Origin: Dissophora ornata
Lineage: Eukaryota > Mortierellomycota > Mortierellomycetes > Mortierellales > Mortierellaceae
Reading direction: 5' to 3'
DNA: 41,625 nt
Assembly: GCA_025201705.1 (NCBI GenBank)
Contig: MU616795.1
Location: forward strand, 1 to 41,625
Shown here piece by piece: positions 23,116 to 34,685 of this stretch. The notes beneath the pieces are model-generated. The model worked only from the letters and a program-made list of their open reading frames with translations. It did no database searches and was not told the origin of the DNA. Position numbers and translations under genes: made by a program. Positions within the stretch are counted from its first letter, which is position 1. Every line of letters starts with the position of its first letter.

Positions 23116-24458
23116 AGGAGCAGAAATAGCAAACAGACCGGTGCAGCGATACAAACAAGTAAAAAGCCATTCACTCGGTCCATAAAACCATGGAGTCATT
23201 GCGAGATTTGGACAAAAGAAGGGATCGCCGCTGGATACAAGCTTTTTTGGGCGTGAGGAGTGTCTTTGCGCGTGTCAAAAATAGAAATTACTCCTACGAC
23301 TGACTGGCAGCAACGCGTATATAAATGAGGGGGGACCATGGCCGCTAGACCGCAGCCTCCCACAACTCTTACAATTCTTCTCTTTCTCCCGCCTTCTATC
23401 GTTGCCGCAAACAGAAGAACTTGATCTCCCTTTCTACCTCTCATCGCCGCCCATCCACACCAACACCAACACCCAAGTTAGTCGACATCTACTCTTTTCC
23501 TTTTCCAGCCTCTGCACGAGTAAAGGGGCAACTCCCTGTAACCACTCCCGTTACCAGAAAGCCGCTCTCAGGTCAGAGTTTCCTCCGTCCTTCCTCGCAC
23601 ATAAAACGCCACCAACCCTCATTCTTCTCGTGATTGTAAATCAACCAGAGCAAACTCGGCAGGAATTAAATACACCAATGCGTTCGTTTGCACTTGCTCT
23701 CTGTCCAACTCTTCACGTTGTAAATCGCCATTTGCATTCGTTCACCTGCTTGTTTTTTTCTGTTGTTGGTGCTATACTCGACTTTTACATTGTCCACGAA
23801 AGCGAGAGATGCAGCAGTCAGTCAAAACAACTATCCAAGGTTCGGTCCCTTTATCCTGCTCCTACACTACCTTCTTCCTGTTTAGGGAATAACACTGCTT
23901 CTGGGGTCTTTTCGTGTGTCTTTCCGGCCTGCGCGGATTCGTGCCTATTTCTCAAACATATTCATAGCGGATGAAACTATGAAATGGCCGACAGTTTCTA
24001 AACAATGCGACTCGATGTGATATGGATTATGGGAAAGAACTATACGCATCACTCAACCCCCAAAACACGGTTGTCATCAACATTGCCAATCTCCTGGTTC
24101 CACTCAATTTGAGCAAAAATATCGTGTTACAACGTCTTTTACATCGAAATGGAATCGATATACTTTGCTATGCTTAAACTTGACTCTAGGGAGACTTTTT
24201 TCCAGGATGTGGTTGATACTGCGGCGGCTCATATTTTAGACTCGGACCTTTCAATTGCCCCCCGGCGATCTTCATTTCACAGCGATATTGGCCCTATTTG
24301 TATATTGCTATGCGTCCGGAGCTACTTCGCAGCTATCCACTACCAGATACGAATGAAAGACACGAAAAAGGAGTTGTGTATGCAAATCGGCGAATGGCGC
24401 GTTTTTAACACTTTGTGTTCACCACGCTATATAGGTTTTTTTACCACGAGATCCTAAT
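23116..24458. promoter_or_regulatory. Upstream region of the T-box gene with TATA box
   Basis: A 1.34-kb interval without a supported gene. TATATAAA at 23318-23325 is followed by a strongly pyrimidine-rich plus strand (23355-23530), the usual look of a fungal core promoter. The T-box start codon is 1.13 kb further on, so the leader would be long or contain introns. Several ATGs and short open frames (for instance 23679-23974) would then be upstream open reading frames. Confidence 0.45.
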
Positions 24459-26957
24459 ATGTCGCCACAACATCGCAATCTCCCCGCTGACAAAGGATAT
24501 GACCTCCGGCGATTTACATCGGGAGCTCACGTCCCGACAACGCCTATGCAGAATGGCCGAGATAATGGTGCGCAAAACGAGGGCGGGCATTTTATGTAAG
24601 TAAGCACGACAAGCATTTTAGTCATGACATGTGGAAGATGAAAAGGCGCCAATGACATACATGCAAAACACCCTATTTTGGACATATCTAGCCCCCGTCT
24701 TGGGCGAGTTGAGAAGACAAGCTCTTCTCAAGGAATCAACCCCCAAGAGTCTCTTAGAAACACGCGTAATATTGGAAGTACTCGCAAACTGCAAGGATTC
24801 GATTTCAAAAGCGCAAGGAGAAAGGCGACCAACCTCACGAAGCGTAACAACTACAATACTCTCAAGTCGAACGCGATAGTGCCGGATACATCCATATCTT
24901 CGTTGATGTGTCCCACAGACCGCCTTGCACCCGATAAAGGCTCTCTACCTGTTCTGCAGCTTATGGGCCCAGATCTCTGGGCCAAGTTCCACGAACAGCA
25001 AAACGAGATGATCATCACGAAGTCTGGGCGATGTCTGTTTCCATGCTTGGTGTTTGAGGCTGCCAATCTTGATCCGGACTCCATCTATATTATTCGGCTC
25101 GATTTCGAGAAGCTTGATCCTCATCGACTTCGCTTTTCCAATAGCAGGTGGACTCCAGCGCTGTCGCCCAAGAGGTCAGACGACAGCTCCAGTGACAACG
25201 AAAGCATGGTCACCGAAATCCTGGCTCAGGAGTCATACACACACCCTGATCTTTGTCAGACTGGAGCGTACTGGATGAGTAGGCAAATCTCGTTTGCTAA
25301 AGTTAAGCTCAGCAATAACTTTTCCATATCAGATATCAGTGGCGGCAAGGGAGGCTCTCACAAGAAGGGCGACATTGGCGACAGTAGTCACCTCTTTCAC
25401 ATAAAGTCTTTCCACAGGTATCGCCCACGCCTCCACTTGATCCTGTGCTCTCAACAAACTCAAGCCATGGTCACGTCGGAGACCTTCATTTTTGACAGTA
25501 CCGCGTTTATTGCTGTGACGCACTATCAGAACTACAAAGTCAACGATCTGAAGAAAAGCTTCAACCCACACGCGAAAGGGTTCCGCGGCACGATTGGAAA
25601 GCCATACACGTCACTTAGGACAGGATCTCGCCGTATCCGCCCATCGGGCTATGCGAGAGACGCTCGGCGATCGAAGCGATTTCGCAATGACACAGACTCG
25701 ACTGGCGGCGAGATCAACTGGAGTGAAGACGAAAACAATGACAGCGGCGAAGACAAAAGCAGTGGTGTATCAGAAATCTCTGGCAGAAGTGTTGATGACG
25801 GACCTAGAAAAGAATGCTCGGATGCTGTCGAGGACGACAACTCCATGGAGGTATCCTATAAGCATAGGCACCCATGTCGGACGGACAAGATCAACAAGAG
25901 CATGGTTACTATCTCACTTCCAAAGGACTCGCACTCAGAGGTCAAGATGTCAGAGAGATCGCCAGGGCGCCGTCAGGCCATCAATGGAACCATCCGTGAT
26001 GAGTCGTCGTCACTCTGCGCTGCTGGGGTTACTGCCATGGCGCGCAACCATAATCAGGTCTACAAGCCGGCTCATACAAAATTGCCTTTCTCTGCGACTG
26101 AGGAGAAGAGCGACTTGTTGAACAATCCTTTGATCGCCACGAACGAGTTCAACCGCTTGCAAGGGACTCTTGCTGGCATGGCGCCGAAACTCAGCAACCA
26201 AACTTGTGGACAAGCTGACAGACAAATCAACACTACTCCCGCTAGTTTGCTTCAGATCCCTACTCAGTTCTCCTCAATTCCTTTGTCGACTCGACAACCC
26301 AGCTTTGTCCTAGATCGTATCAGCTCGCCAGTCCCTGCTGTTGACCAGACAAACTCAACTACAATTATCTCAACCCTGGCAACGACACCCACTCTGTCTT
26401 GGTACGAGCAATTCTCGTTTCGGGATCAGGCGTCCCTGAGCCTTCCGCCCAGCCACCCTCCTGCCTTTGACGCGCCAACGAAAGATTCGACTTATAGAGC
26501 TCTCCAGCCTTCACTTCAGCAAGCGACTGGTCAGAATACGTTAGTGCCGGAAATAATGAATAGTCCAGGATCACAACCGGTCCCACCTCAGCAACAACAC
26601 CGGCACCAGCAGCCAGTTCAACCGACACCACCACTATCGCTGCTATCGGAACCCTTCATGGATGTAGAGTATCATGACATGCAAGGAATCCATGTTCTGG
26701 ACGACGCACCACTTCCCGGATCGCGAGAGGCAGACCAGACACATCTGGAGCCCCTCCTTCAAGAGAATCTATGCCTCAAAGCGTTCATCCGCGAACGATA
26801 TGGTACAAACAGTTGCACCTCGCAAGGACTGTTTTGGCCATGGACACAATAATCTCTTAAATATGAGTTTTTTCTTATCCTTTTCACGTTTGTTTCTATA
26901 GGACGAGAGGCCGAGGCAGATGCGAACGCGGTCGTGGCCATGCAGTGCTTCAGGTGA
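24459..26957 (+). CDS. T-box transcription factor
   Basis: Three exons: 24459-24595, 24692-26802 and 26902-26957, giving 767 aa. The T-box DNA-binding domain covers about residues 137-345. Hallmarks in order: DLWAKFHEQQNEMIITKSGR with LFPCL, YIIRLDFEKLDPHRLRFSNS, SYTHPDLCQTGAYWM, ISFAKVKLSNN, the strand HLFHIKSFHRYRPRLHLIL, and TAFIAVTHYQNYKVNDLKK followed by FNPHAKGFRG. Two inserts enlarge the domain (a Ser/Asp-rich one after the WTPALSPK strand and a Gly/Lys one after SNNFSISD). The C-terminal 400 residues are disordered, with acidic and Pro/Gln-rich stretches. T-box proteins bind TCACACCT-like sites in the nucleus. The family is known outside animals in some early-diverging fungi, including Mortierella, and is absent from Dikarya. 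Exon 1 starts at the first Met after an in-frame stop. The short last exon (GREAEADANAVVAMQCFR) is my phase-consistent choice. Confidence 0.94.
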
Positions 26958-27522
26958 AGGTTAAAAACTGCTCTCTAGTTGCCTTTCGGTCAAATGGATC
27001 TGGAAGGGCGCTTGCTCTCTTTTTTACTGCATATTATCTTTGATTGCTGTTTATCCTTGCGGTTGTATTTAAGCCATTCATTTGCTAGAGTCTCTGTTAT
27101 TTTATTTATTTTTGCCAGCACTTGTACGTCTACAATAAAAGCAACATGCCTTCTGTATTTCCTCCACTACAGATCGTCAGTGAAAAAAATCCTGGATGTG
27201 AGAATAGGTGATTGAGAAGTGTCTCTGAACTAGAGGAAGAGAAATGTACGCGAAGACGGCGCGAGGACGGTGCATCTTGGCGGAATGTCCGCACTTACGT
27301 GTCTACGCAATTGAGCAAGGGCTCTTTATTTCGTGGACAGCCCTTCGTCAAAACTGACTCCTATACTCAGACAGCATTCTGGCTTCGGTTGTCAATGTCG
27401 TGTCCTGCCATCTAACTACGCCGAGTGTGAGAACAAGGTAATCTGTACAGGAGCGTTGGACAATCTACCCATGCACTCCAATTGTTGCTATCCTACGAAC
27501 CCCTCGCGGACTTTCTACAATC
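26958..27522. other. Intergenic after the T-box gene
   Basis: Holds an AATAAA at 27134-27139, a plausible poly(A) signal of the T-box gene. No other gene is supported. This is where the intact, intron-rich core block gives way to the accessory block. Confidence 0.6.
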
Positions 27523-28476
27523 TTACATCCATGACCCGTGATATACACAATATTCTAGACTATGTCGACACTCTACACATGACAGTCCGGGCTCTGTCGT
27601 TTTATCTCCAGCTTCAATGAATGTTATCAACGGCTTCTTGTTATCCGGCATAGGCAAAGTCTCCAACCTGTCGCCGCCAACAGTCTTAGTCCCACCGTTG
27701 TAAACGAACCAATGAGTCCAACCCTCGCAGCTCAGGACAAGATGTAAATCAGTCAACTTCTTTTCAACGTTGAAAACCGGAAAAGCCTGCAGAAACAGAC
27801 TATCGCTATGTCCAGTCCCGCTCATTCTGATAGGGTGGAACTGCAAAGGCTTCACGTCGCGGAGGGCACTGGAAACGATCCGGAGTTCATCCCACGATTC
27901 GGGTCCATCCCAGGTTAAGGAATTGCCTTTGGCCTCGTTGTTGAGGTACAAGTTTACGGAGCGCTCGTAGACACGCTGCACGCGCAGACACATACCCATG
28001 GCAAGCTCCTTGATGACGACGTCGCCGATCTTGCCTTTCTCTTTGACTTTGGTGGAAGTTCTGTAGCTTGCTTCCACACTGGAGGTGGTGGAGAGCTCAG
28101 CCTTGAGGCCCTTCCAGCCACCGCCAATGGACATGGTGAAGGATGCTTCAAAGTGGCCGTAGATCTACGACGTCGGGATCGCCGTTGTCTTCTTCTCATA
28201 CTCAACCTCGAAGCAGTTGTAGGGAATGGTACTCCTCTCGCGGACGATGGGAACCCACTCAAGCGGCTTGTAGGCTACAACTTCGCCGGTGATGTCCCAC
28301 CAAGAGCGGCCGGTGCTCTTGGAACGGTTAGCATTCCAAGTGCTATTGAGACGCGGGACGATGAGGTATTCAGGAAGCCTCCCCATCCTTGAGGGTTCCA
28401 CGCCAAAGTAGCGTTTGAGTTCGTCCGCGGAAAGGATGTAGTCGCCTTCACACGCACAAACAGGAACTTCGATCAT
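27523..28476 (-). pseudogene. Unrecognised gene interrupted by one in-frame TAG
   Basis: Reading on the minus strand from ATG 28476, a coding-like frame of 318 codons runs to a TAA at 27525-27523, with a single TAG at 28167-28165. Upstream of it the text is MIEVPVCACEGDYILSADEL to EYEKKTTAIPTS; downstream it resumes in the same frame as IYGHFEASFTMSIGGGWKG and continues to SLEYCVYHGSWM. The composition is that of a real globular, beta-rich protein, but I do not recognise the family. No intron of correct phase spans the stop: the only good GT-AG pair around it is 37 nt and breaks the frame. A CAG-to-TAG change is the simplest explanation. Its 5' end lies 12 bp from the repeat copy starting at 28489, so an upstream exon may have been lost there. 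Confidence 0.5.
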
Positions 28477-28488
28477 GTTGACATCGTT

Positions 28489-29618
28489 AACGATCGACCG
28501 AATATCAAGTACATCGTTTCCAATTTCAGCACCCTCTCGACTCTTATCAGGACTTCAAGCTTCTCTTGGATTTCAAGACGACGATCGTGTATTTTCAGGG
28601 ACATCAAGAAGCCGAAGCCTTCGGATGACTCTTGCGAATAAGGCCATCGTAGCTGCTCGAAAAGACAGATCGACATGTTCGGGAAAGAAAGTGGCGTGAG
28701 TGCAAGAAGTTGAACTATCGTTCGTGCATTGCACACCGGCGCCTGAACTGGCACTGCCTCCAGTTCAACAACTGCCTTCAGATTTTATATACGCATTCCT
28801 CCTCGGCCCTCGACACCTGCGCCTTCTACGCCACCAAGGACTCCTCGATGCAAAACGGATATTCTCAAAAGCTCTCTTTTTCAATAGCAAGAATAACCTA
28901 GCTGCAGCGAGCTATCTCAGTAACCAAGGATCCCCCTCAAAACGGCGCGGTGTCTTTGCTAATGGGATTAAACAATAATCACAATTACACCAAAGTCCAG
29001 AAGGACGACGATAGTATTTTCAGTGCCTTCTCACAACTAGTACAGTTGCACCGCCAATGGTCCGCCGGTATCCAGATTAAAAGCTCCTTTGGATATATAA
29101 TCACTATCGGCACTCTCTGCTCCTATAACTTCAAGTTCATCCTCCATTCCTTGGCTAGTGTTAGCATACCTTTTGATGAAGTCGCGAATACGCTCCCCGA
29201 CCTACAGACCGCTGAGGCCATCTACATAAAGATCCTTCGCTGCCTTTGTGTTTGCATCCTACAGTGCACAAGACTCGAGATCTCGGCCCAAAATGCCATT
29301 GTCCGAAAGTGTTCTCAAATTTTTTCCCATATCCGATTCCGAGATACCGCCGCATGTTTATACTTGTTACTTGACAATTTGAGTGCTCCCACCGGTATTG
29401 GTCCACAGGTTTCCAGCCTTGCAGATTTCCAGTTGCGTTCACGGCGTGTTTTGTTTCTTCAGCCCAAACATACTTCAAGCAGCAGTGAAGGTGCAAGAGT
29501 TCATTGGCGTAATTGAAGATGGACCGGGACTGGGAACTGATAGTGAGCCATCTGAGAGACTCTCGAACATGTCCGACATCGCCGTTCTTGATGGACGAAG
29601 TGAGCCTGATTTAGCTGC
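28489..29618. repeat. Direct repeat, copy A
   Basis: Nearly identical (by eye well above 90 percent) to 32941-34145 in the same orientation. It starts at AACGATCGACCG and fades out after GCCTGATTTAGCTG. On the plus strand its left end reads as decayed RecQ-type helicase: NDRPNIKYIV, then in another frame KTTIVYFQGHQEAEAFG. Compared with copy B it lacks some short insertions in the right half, and retains an Asn codon where copy B has TAA. No open gene spans it. Confidence 0.9.
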
Positions 29619-29769
29619 TGTGCTTCAGTTGAATGCTGCACCCATCAGTAAAACAGCATGCCCAACGTTCATGACATATACAATAAACAGCACTATCAAA
29701 GAGGTAGTTCAAAATTTACACATCGATGCACAATTGAGTTTCGTACATTTTTCTTTGTTCTTGCCAATA

Positions 29770-32530
29770 TTAATTACGCAGCTCAATTCCTCTCTTCCTC
29801 ATCTGATCAATATTCTCTGCCGAGATAGGAGCAGTTGAGATGACATAAGTCTCCAAGGCAGCGCGGTCTGGGACGGCGTCCAACAATCCTTGAGTCGTTA
29901 AAGAGTATACTCCATTTGTATACACTTGTAAATATTTTAGTCGACTGTAGTCAATCGATTCAAGGAGCAAGGTGATTTGGTCTCCATTCATCCCAACAGA
30001 TACTTCCAGCCGACACAGAGACAATTGGCGAACAATCTGCAGCACAACATCAAATGCGCCATCATCATCTCGTTCCATTGAAACATATACAAAGGACTCC
30101 AATTCAATCGGCTGTGAATATCGAGCCATCGAATCCAGCATCAATCGCAGCGGTGCCGACATGTCCCGCATCCTGTTTGAAAAATCCAAATGTCGCAGAT
30201 ATTGCCATTGGATCGATCCAATAATGACGATGATGTGCTCATCGCAAACAAAACTCAACTTTTGTAACAGACTCCTTGCCACCACCCAGCTCATCATTTG
30301 TCCACTTGATGCCGTAGATTGCTGCTGTCCGATAACGAGCTCTTTGAGTTTAGAACTCATACTGGTGGCATTGTCCCATGCTATTGCAATGTCATCGCTC
30401 AGTCCGTATTGCCCAATATCCAAATCCTCAACCATTGGTCCAAAGACCTCGATCAACTGTGGAAAGTCTTGCAAAACATTTCCTTGTTCACGGAATAAGG
30501 CCTTGATTCGAATGCAGCCCACGAACTCAACAGCGCATGTCTGTTGCTCTGGCAATATATTGTAAACAGAAGCAACTTCCTCGATCGGCACATCCAGGAT
30601 CAAATTCGAAAGATTGTGTGCGGAAGAGAAAACTGATTTCAACAACGCGACGCCTTTGGGTGAATACTCGCATGGTCCAATGCTCAAATGTCGTAACCCT
30701 GAATAGTCTGCTTCCTTGGGAATCGAGCGGACTCGTTTGAATATATCGACAGGCGGACCCAATAGCTCAAAAGACGTTAAGGATGGATGCCTTCCTATCT
30801 CGAAGATGGGATCATACCGTCGAGATGCTGTAAAGTTGATGCCAAGTGCAGGTCCCGTAAAAGAGTTCAGGTTCAATCTTAAAACCGCGATATTTGACTT
30901 CAAAATCATTGCTTTAAGCTTGACAAGATCGTCGTTGGTTTGGTTCCAATCCAGATCAAGGTCCAACTCAAGGATTCCTTTGGATCTCGCCATGGCGGTA
31001 AAGAGTTCTTCGGCTGCAACACTGGATCTGAGTACGATTGTAATCTTGGCCAATTGCTCGTCAAAATCTCCACCAGTCGACACCACGATATCTTTTACTT
31101 TCTGCACACTGGATTCTTGGTACCCTTCTCGGTAATGGTCGCGGCAGACCCACTTGACGCGGCCAGTCTTTGTGGTCATTCGGAATAGGTTACCGAGAGC
31201 CCTGTCAGTTGTGCTCTTGTCCAAATACGTCTCTAATTGCCGCAAATCAACACCCTCCAATCCTTCCACTCCAGTCAAATACTGAGCCAAGTCACCCGTC
31301 GTCAAGCTAGGGTCAAGACCTTCATCGATCATTTGCTTGTCGCGAAATTCTTGCAAATATTCTATAGACTTGTCGACCCCATCAACCATTTGCGTCGTCA
31401 CTGAATCACATTTATCTTTGATGTTGTCGGTAATTTCGGCGACCTTCAGGGTGGACAATACTGGTACGACGTATCCTGCAATGCTGGCACCAAACTTGAT
31501 CATCTCCAACATGACCAGCAGGAAAGGACCATATTTGGCAAAGAACTCTGTTGGTTTTCGGATCACGTACCCTTCATGGATCGCCAGATGCAAATGATGC
31601 GGGATCTTGCTGCCATTGGATTTGGTGTGCTCGCCACACTCACAAATGAAATGAAGGCGAAATTTGGTCTGGAGGAGCTGCGAAGGCATCCACAAAGAGG
31701 AGGTAGTGTCTGGGAGCACAATAAACAATCTCGGAATTGTGTATTCCAGCAGCTCGTAGTTCTGAACCAAAATTGCTTCGGCCTTGCTCTGAACCAACGC
31801 CAATCGGTCCAATGCCTCCCGCTGCATCGTTAAAACTTTCTCGATTAGTTTCTGGGTGGTGTCCCCTTGAAGTTGGATTTTGTCGATTTTATGACCAAGT
31901 AACTCAAATTCAATATCCGCTCGGTCACTTTTGTGGGCTAATGTACCAGTCGCCATGCTTTGGATAATTGTCGCGTCCGGTTTTTTTCCTGACAGTGTCG
32001 CGATTTCCACGGTCTCTGAGCTGGTCTTTAATTCTTCCTGCAACTGGATGGTTGATTTTCTGACTGAAGTTGCCTGGAGCGGTTCTGAAATTGACAGCTG
32101 GCTGATGGTTTCGATGGAAGACACCTCGGACGCGTGACTTGCAGTCGGCATGGTAATGTTGATGGTCTGTCCTGGGCGGCAGGGGATTCGTCTTGGATTA
32201 TACCTGACGTTTGTATTTCATTATTTTTTTGGCATAAGGACACAGTAGCGTTAGCAAATAATGACTGACTTTAATGAGAGCTTTAAAATCAAGAGATGAA
32301 AAAAAAAAATTGTTCCTTTACATGATATTGTTGCCATCTCTCAAGAAAGGTACGCGGACCACGCCGACTTTAAAGCCACAAAGGCGAGGGTGATTGTCAT
32401 CCTTGGGGGTTATGATGCCAAAGACTTCAAGCACTTCATCCATAAATACGTAGTCAGATTCTCCTGCGATGGCAGAGGATATAGGCTCGAGATACTCGAC
32501 AACGTCTCCAAAGCTGAATGCTTGCGCCAT
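29770..32530 (-). CDS. Two-exon protein with CECGEH motif and LRR-like C-terminus, intact paralog
   Basis: Exon 1 32530-32322 and exon 2 32203-29770 join in phase to 880 aa. Exon 1 (MAQAFSFGDVVEYLEPISSA to PFLRDGNNI) is a small N-terminal domain, continued by YNPRRIPCRPG. Next come a Ser/Thr-rich linker and a probable coiled coil (HKIDKIQLQGDTTQKLIEKV). The middle has IPRLFIVLPD, FRLHFICECGEHTKS with following His residues, a hydrophobic helix (LLVMLEMIKFGASIAGYVV), a helical part, and VKWVCRDHYREGYQ. The last 450 residues show irregular leucine-rich repeats (GLRHLSI, NLSNLILDVP, KLKELVIG, YLRHLDFS, RLKYLQVY). I recall such proteins as an expanded Mortierellaceae family without known function; this is memory, not a search. 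A paralog follows at 34531-36779, about 40 percent identical by eye. A recognition or receptor-like role is only a guess from the LRR-like part. Confidence 0.75.
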
Positions 32531-32940
32531 TTTGAAGGCGAAAAAAAATGGTGTGAATGGGTGTTAGATTCAACTGGGGAAGTTCCGTTGAGTGCGACTG
32601 AGAGATGAGGGAGGGATATGATGGTTCTGAGGACTGAAGAAAATTAATACAGAAAAGTGGGAGAGAGGGGGGGAGGGAGAGAGAGAGAGAAAAAAAGAGA
32701 CAGAGTGAAAGGTAAAAGACATCTTGTCTGCACAAGAAACCGCGGAGAAAATGTGATTCCCCTATGTCCAGATACCAGCATCGCCGTCAACATCATGTTG
32801 TTTGCATAAATGGCGATGCAGCTCTTCCAGGGACTGCTGCGCTCTATGCTTCCAAAGACAGTGCCTTTCCGCTTGCAACACTGGCCACTGTCCGAAGCAG
32901 CCTGCACTTTGAGCTGGGTGCGCGCATCATTAATGTTGGC
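32531..32940. other. Promoter side of the 29770-32530 gene and start of helicase relic
   Basis: On the coding (minus) strand the sequence just upstream of ATG 32530 is pyrimidine-rich (CT runs at 32645-32700), a likely transcription start region. From about 32764 on the plus strand the helicase-like relic begins. Confidence 0.5.
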
Positions 32941-33120
32941 AACGATCGACCGTAAATCAAGTACATCGTTTCCAATTTCAGCACCCTCTCGACTCTTATC
33001 AGGACTTCAAGCTTCTCTTGGATTTCAAGACGACGATCGTGTATTTTCAGGGACATCAAGAAGCCGAAGCCTTCGGATGACTCTTGCGAATAAGGCCATC
33101 GTAGCTGCTCGAAAAGACAG
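32764..33120 (+). pseudogene. Decayed RecQ-like DEAD/DEAH helicase fragment
   Basis: Across shifting plus-strand frames the text reads MLPKTVPFRL, then ATLATVRSSLHFELGARIINVGNDRP and, after a TAA, IKYIV, then KTTIVYFQGHQEAEAFG. This resembles the stretch between the two helicase lobes of fungal RecQ-type helicases: the residues before and after a conserved NDRPNI element, then motif IV. At least two frameshifts and two stops make it non-functional. Such helicase genes are often repeated and subtelomeric in fungi, or carried by mobile elements. The part beyond 32941 is shared with repeat copy A. Family identification rests on recognised motifs only. Confidence 0.5.
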
Positions 33121-34145
33121 ATCGACATGTTCGGGAAAGAAAGTGGCGTGAGTGCAAGAAGTTGAACTATCGTTCGTGCATTGCACACCGGCGCCTGAAC
33201 TGGCACTGCCTCCAGTTCAACAACTGCCTTCAGATTTTATATACGCATTCCTCCTCGGCCCTCGACACCTGCGCCTTCTACGCCACAAGGACGCCTCGAT
33301 GCAAAACGGATATTCTCAAAAGCTCTCTTTTTCAATAGCAAGAATAACCTAGCTGCAGCGAGCTATCTCAGTAACCAAGGATCCCCCCTCAAAACGGCGC
33401 GGTGTCTTTGCTAATGGGATTAAACAATAATCACAATTACACCAAAGTCCAGAAGGACGACGATAGTATTTTCAGTGCCTTCTCACAACTAGTACAGTTG
33501 CACCGCCAATGGTCCGCCGGTATCCAGATTAAAAGCTCCTTTGGATATATAATCACTATCGGCACTCTCTGCTCCTATAACTTCAAGTTCATCCTCCATT
33601 CCTTGGCTAGTGTTAGCATACCTTTTGATGAAGTCGCGAATACGCTCCTCGACCTACAGACCGCTGAGGCCATCTACAAAAAGATTCTCCACTGCCTTTG
33701 TGTCTGCATCCTGCAGTGCCCAAGATTCGAGATCTCGGCCCAAAATGCCATTGTCCGAAAGTGCTCTCAAAAAAATTTCCCATATCCGATTCCGAGATAC
33801 CGCCGCATGCTTATACTTGTTACTTGACAATTTAAATTGATCTTCCATACGCTCTTTGGATTGGAGTGCTCCCAGTATTGGTCCACAGGTTTCCAGCCTT
33901 GCAGATTTCCAGTTGTGTTCGCCAACTTAGAGGACAGGACGGCGTGTTTTGTTTTCTTCGACCCAAGCATACTTCAAGTAGCAGTGAAGGTGCAAGAGTC
34001 GTTGGCGTAATTGAAGGTGGACCGGGACTAGGAAATGACAGCGAACCATCTGAGAGACTTCCGAACATGTCCAAAATCACCGCTCTTGATGGACGAAGTG
34101 AACTCTGTATCAGACTACGCCTAAACATGGCGCCTGATTTAGCTG
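32941..34145. repeat. Direct repeat, copy B
   Basis: The second copy of the 28489-29618 repeat, same orientation, about 4.45 kb away. It is slightly longer, having a few short insertions near 33830-33870, 33910-33940 and 34102-34135. Its left border joins seamlessly to helicase-like sequence at 32764-32940 that copy A lacks, so copy B looks like the more complete version and copy A a truncated derivative. Confidence 0.9.
33489..33893 (-). pseudogene. Coding-like fragment inside repeat copy B with one in-frame TAG
   Basis: Minus-strand frame reads GPILGALQSKERMEDQFKLS to WALQDADTKAVENLFVDGLSGL, then TAG (33656-33654), then without frame change VEERIRDFIKRYANTSQGM to GGPLAVQLY and a final TAG (33491-33489). 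Composition is protein-like. The family is not recognised. Copy A has the same TAG at 29204-29202 plus further frame damage, so the stop predates the duplication. Confidence 0.4.
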
Positions 34146-34530
34146 ATAGCAGCACCAACTATGGCTGCGATAATATAGTTGACTCGATAAAATGATCATG
34201 CCCCGATGATATCATTTTATGCTCCAATAACATGGCGCCCGTCTGAGGAAATGAATTGCTGTCTGCGTTTGTGCAGGGTCCCGGCAGCCTTTACGTAAGG
34301 CCCCACCTATGAGAAGTTTGTAGTACTATTGTTCATTGTGTTTCCAGCAAAATTAGGATGCTGGAAACGTTAGGTATACGTTGCGAAGGTTGAGTGAGTG
34401 GCTCGGGGGCCATTTCCAAGCTCAATTGTCATCATTGACAATGCATGTATTCACATGTACCAAGAGTTTGTAGATGCTGCGGCATTCTGTTTATTGAAGC
34501 GGTGGGTGGAGAAGCACGGTGATTTAGTAG
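34146..34530. other. Spacer between repeat copy B and the truncated paralog
   Basis: No intact gene. The plus strand from 34398 opens a DDE-transposase-like frame described separately. Confidence 0.5.
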
Positions 34531-34685
34531 TTACCGATAATGATATGAAACATTGTTGTATTCATACCATCTGTAAAGATGGTAACGAAGTGGTGGTGCC
34601 CCAACATGGTGTACCGACACTTCTTCAAACGGTTCACAAGCACCTTGCATTGGCTCACTATAGTACATGCGTCCAGTCTTATTAA
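34398..34685 (+). pseudogene. Possible DDE-transposase fragment
   Basis: A 95-codon plus-strand frame contains PSSIVIIDNACIHMYQEFVDA. The string V-I-x-D-N-x-x-I-H is the typical surroundings of the second catalytic Asp in Tc1/mariner-like and related DDE transposases. The rest of the frame is not recognisable and no terminal inverted repeats were seen. It overlaps, on the opposite strand, the abnormal C-terminal end of the 34531-36779 gene, which suggests that an insertion truncated that gene. Only one motif supports this. Confidence 0.3.

Noticed and set aside
23402..23974. 190-codon plus-strand open frame before the T-box gene
   Set aside because: Ser/Leu/Pro-rich text typical of pyrimidine-rich leader DNA; no domain, and no conserved pattern recognised.
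28120..28210. Intron spanning the TAG in the unrecognised gene
   Set aside because: The only good GTATGA...TAG pair is 37 nt, too short, and its removal puts the downstream part out of frame.
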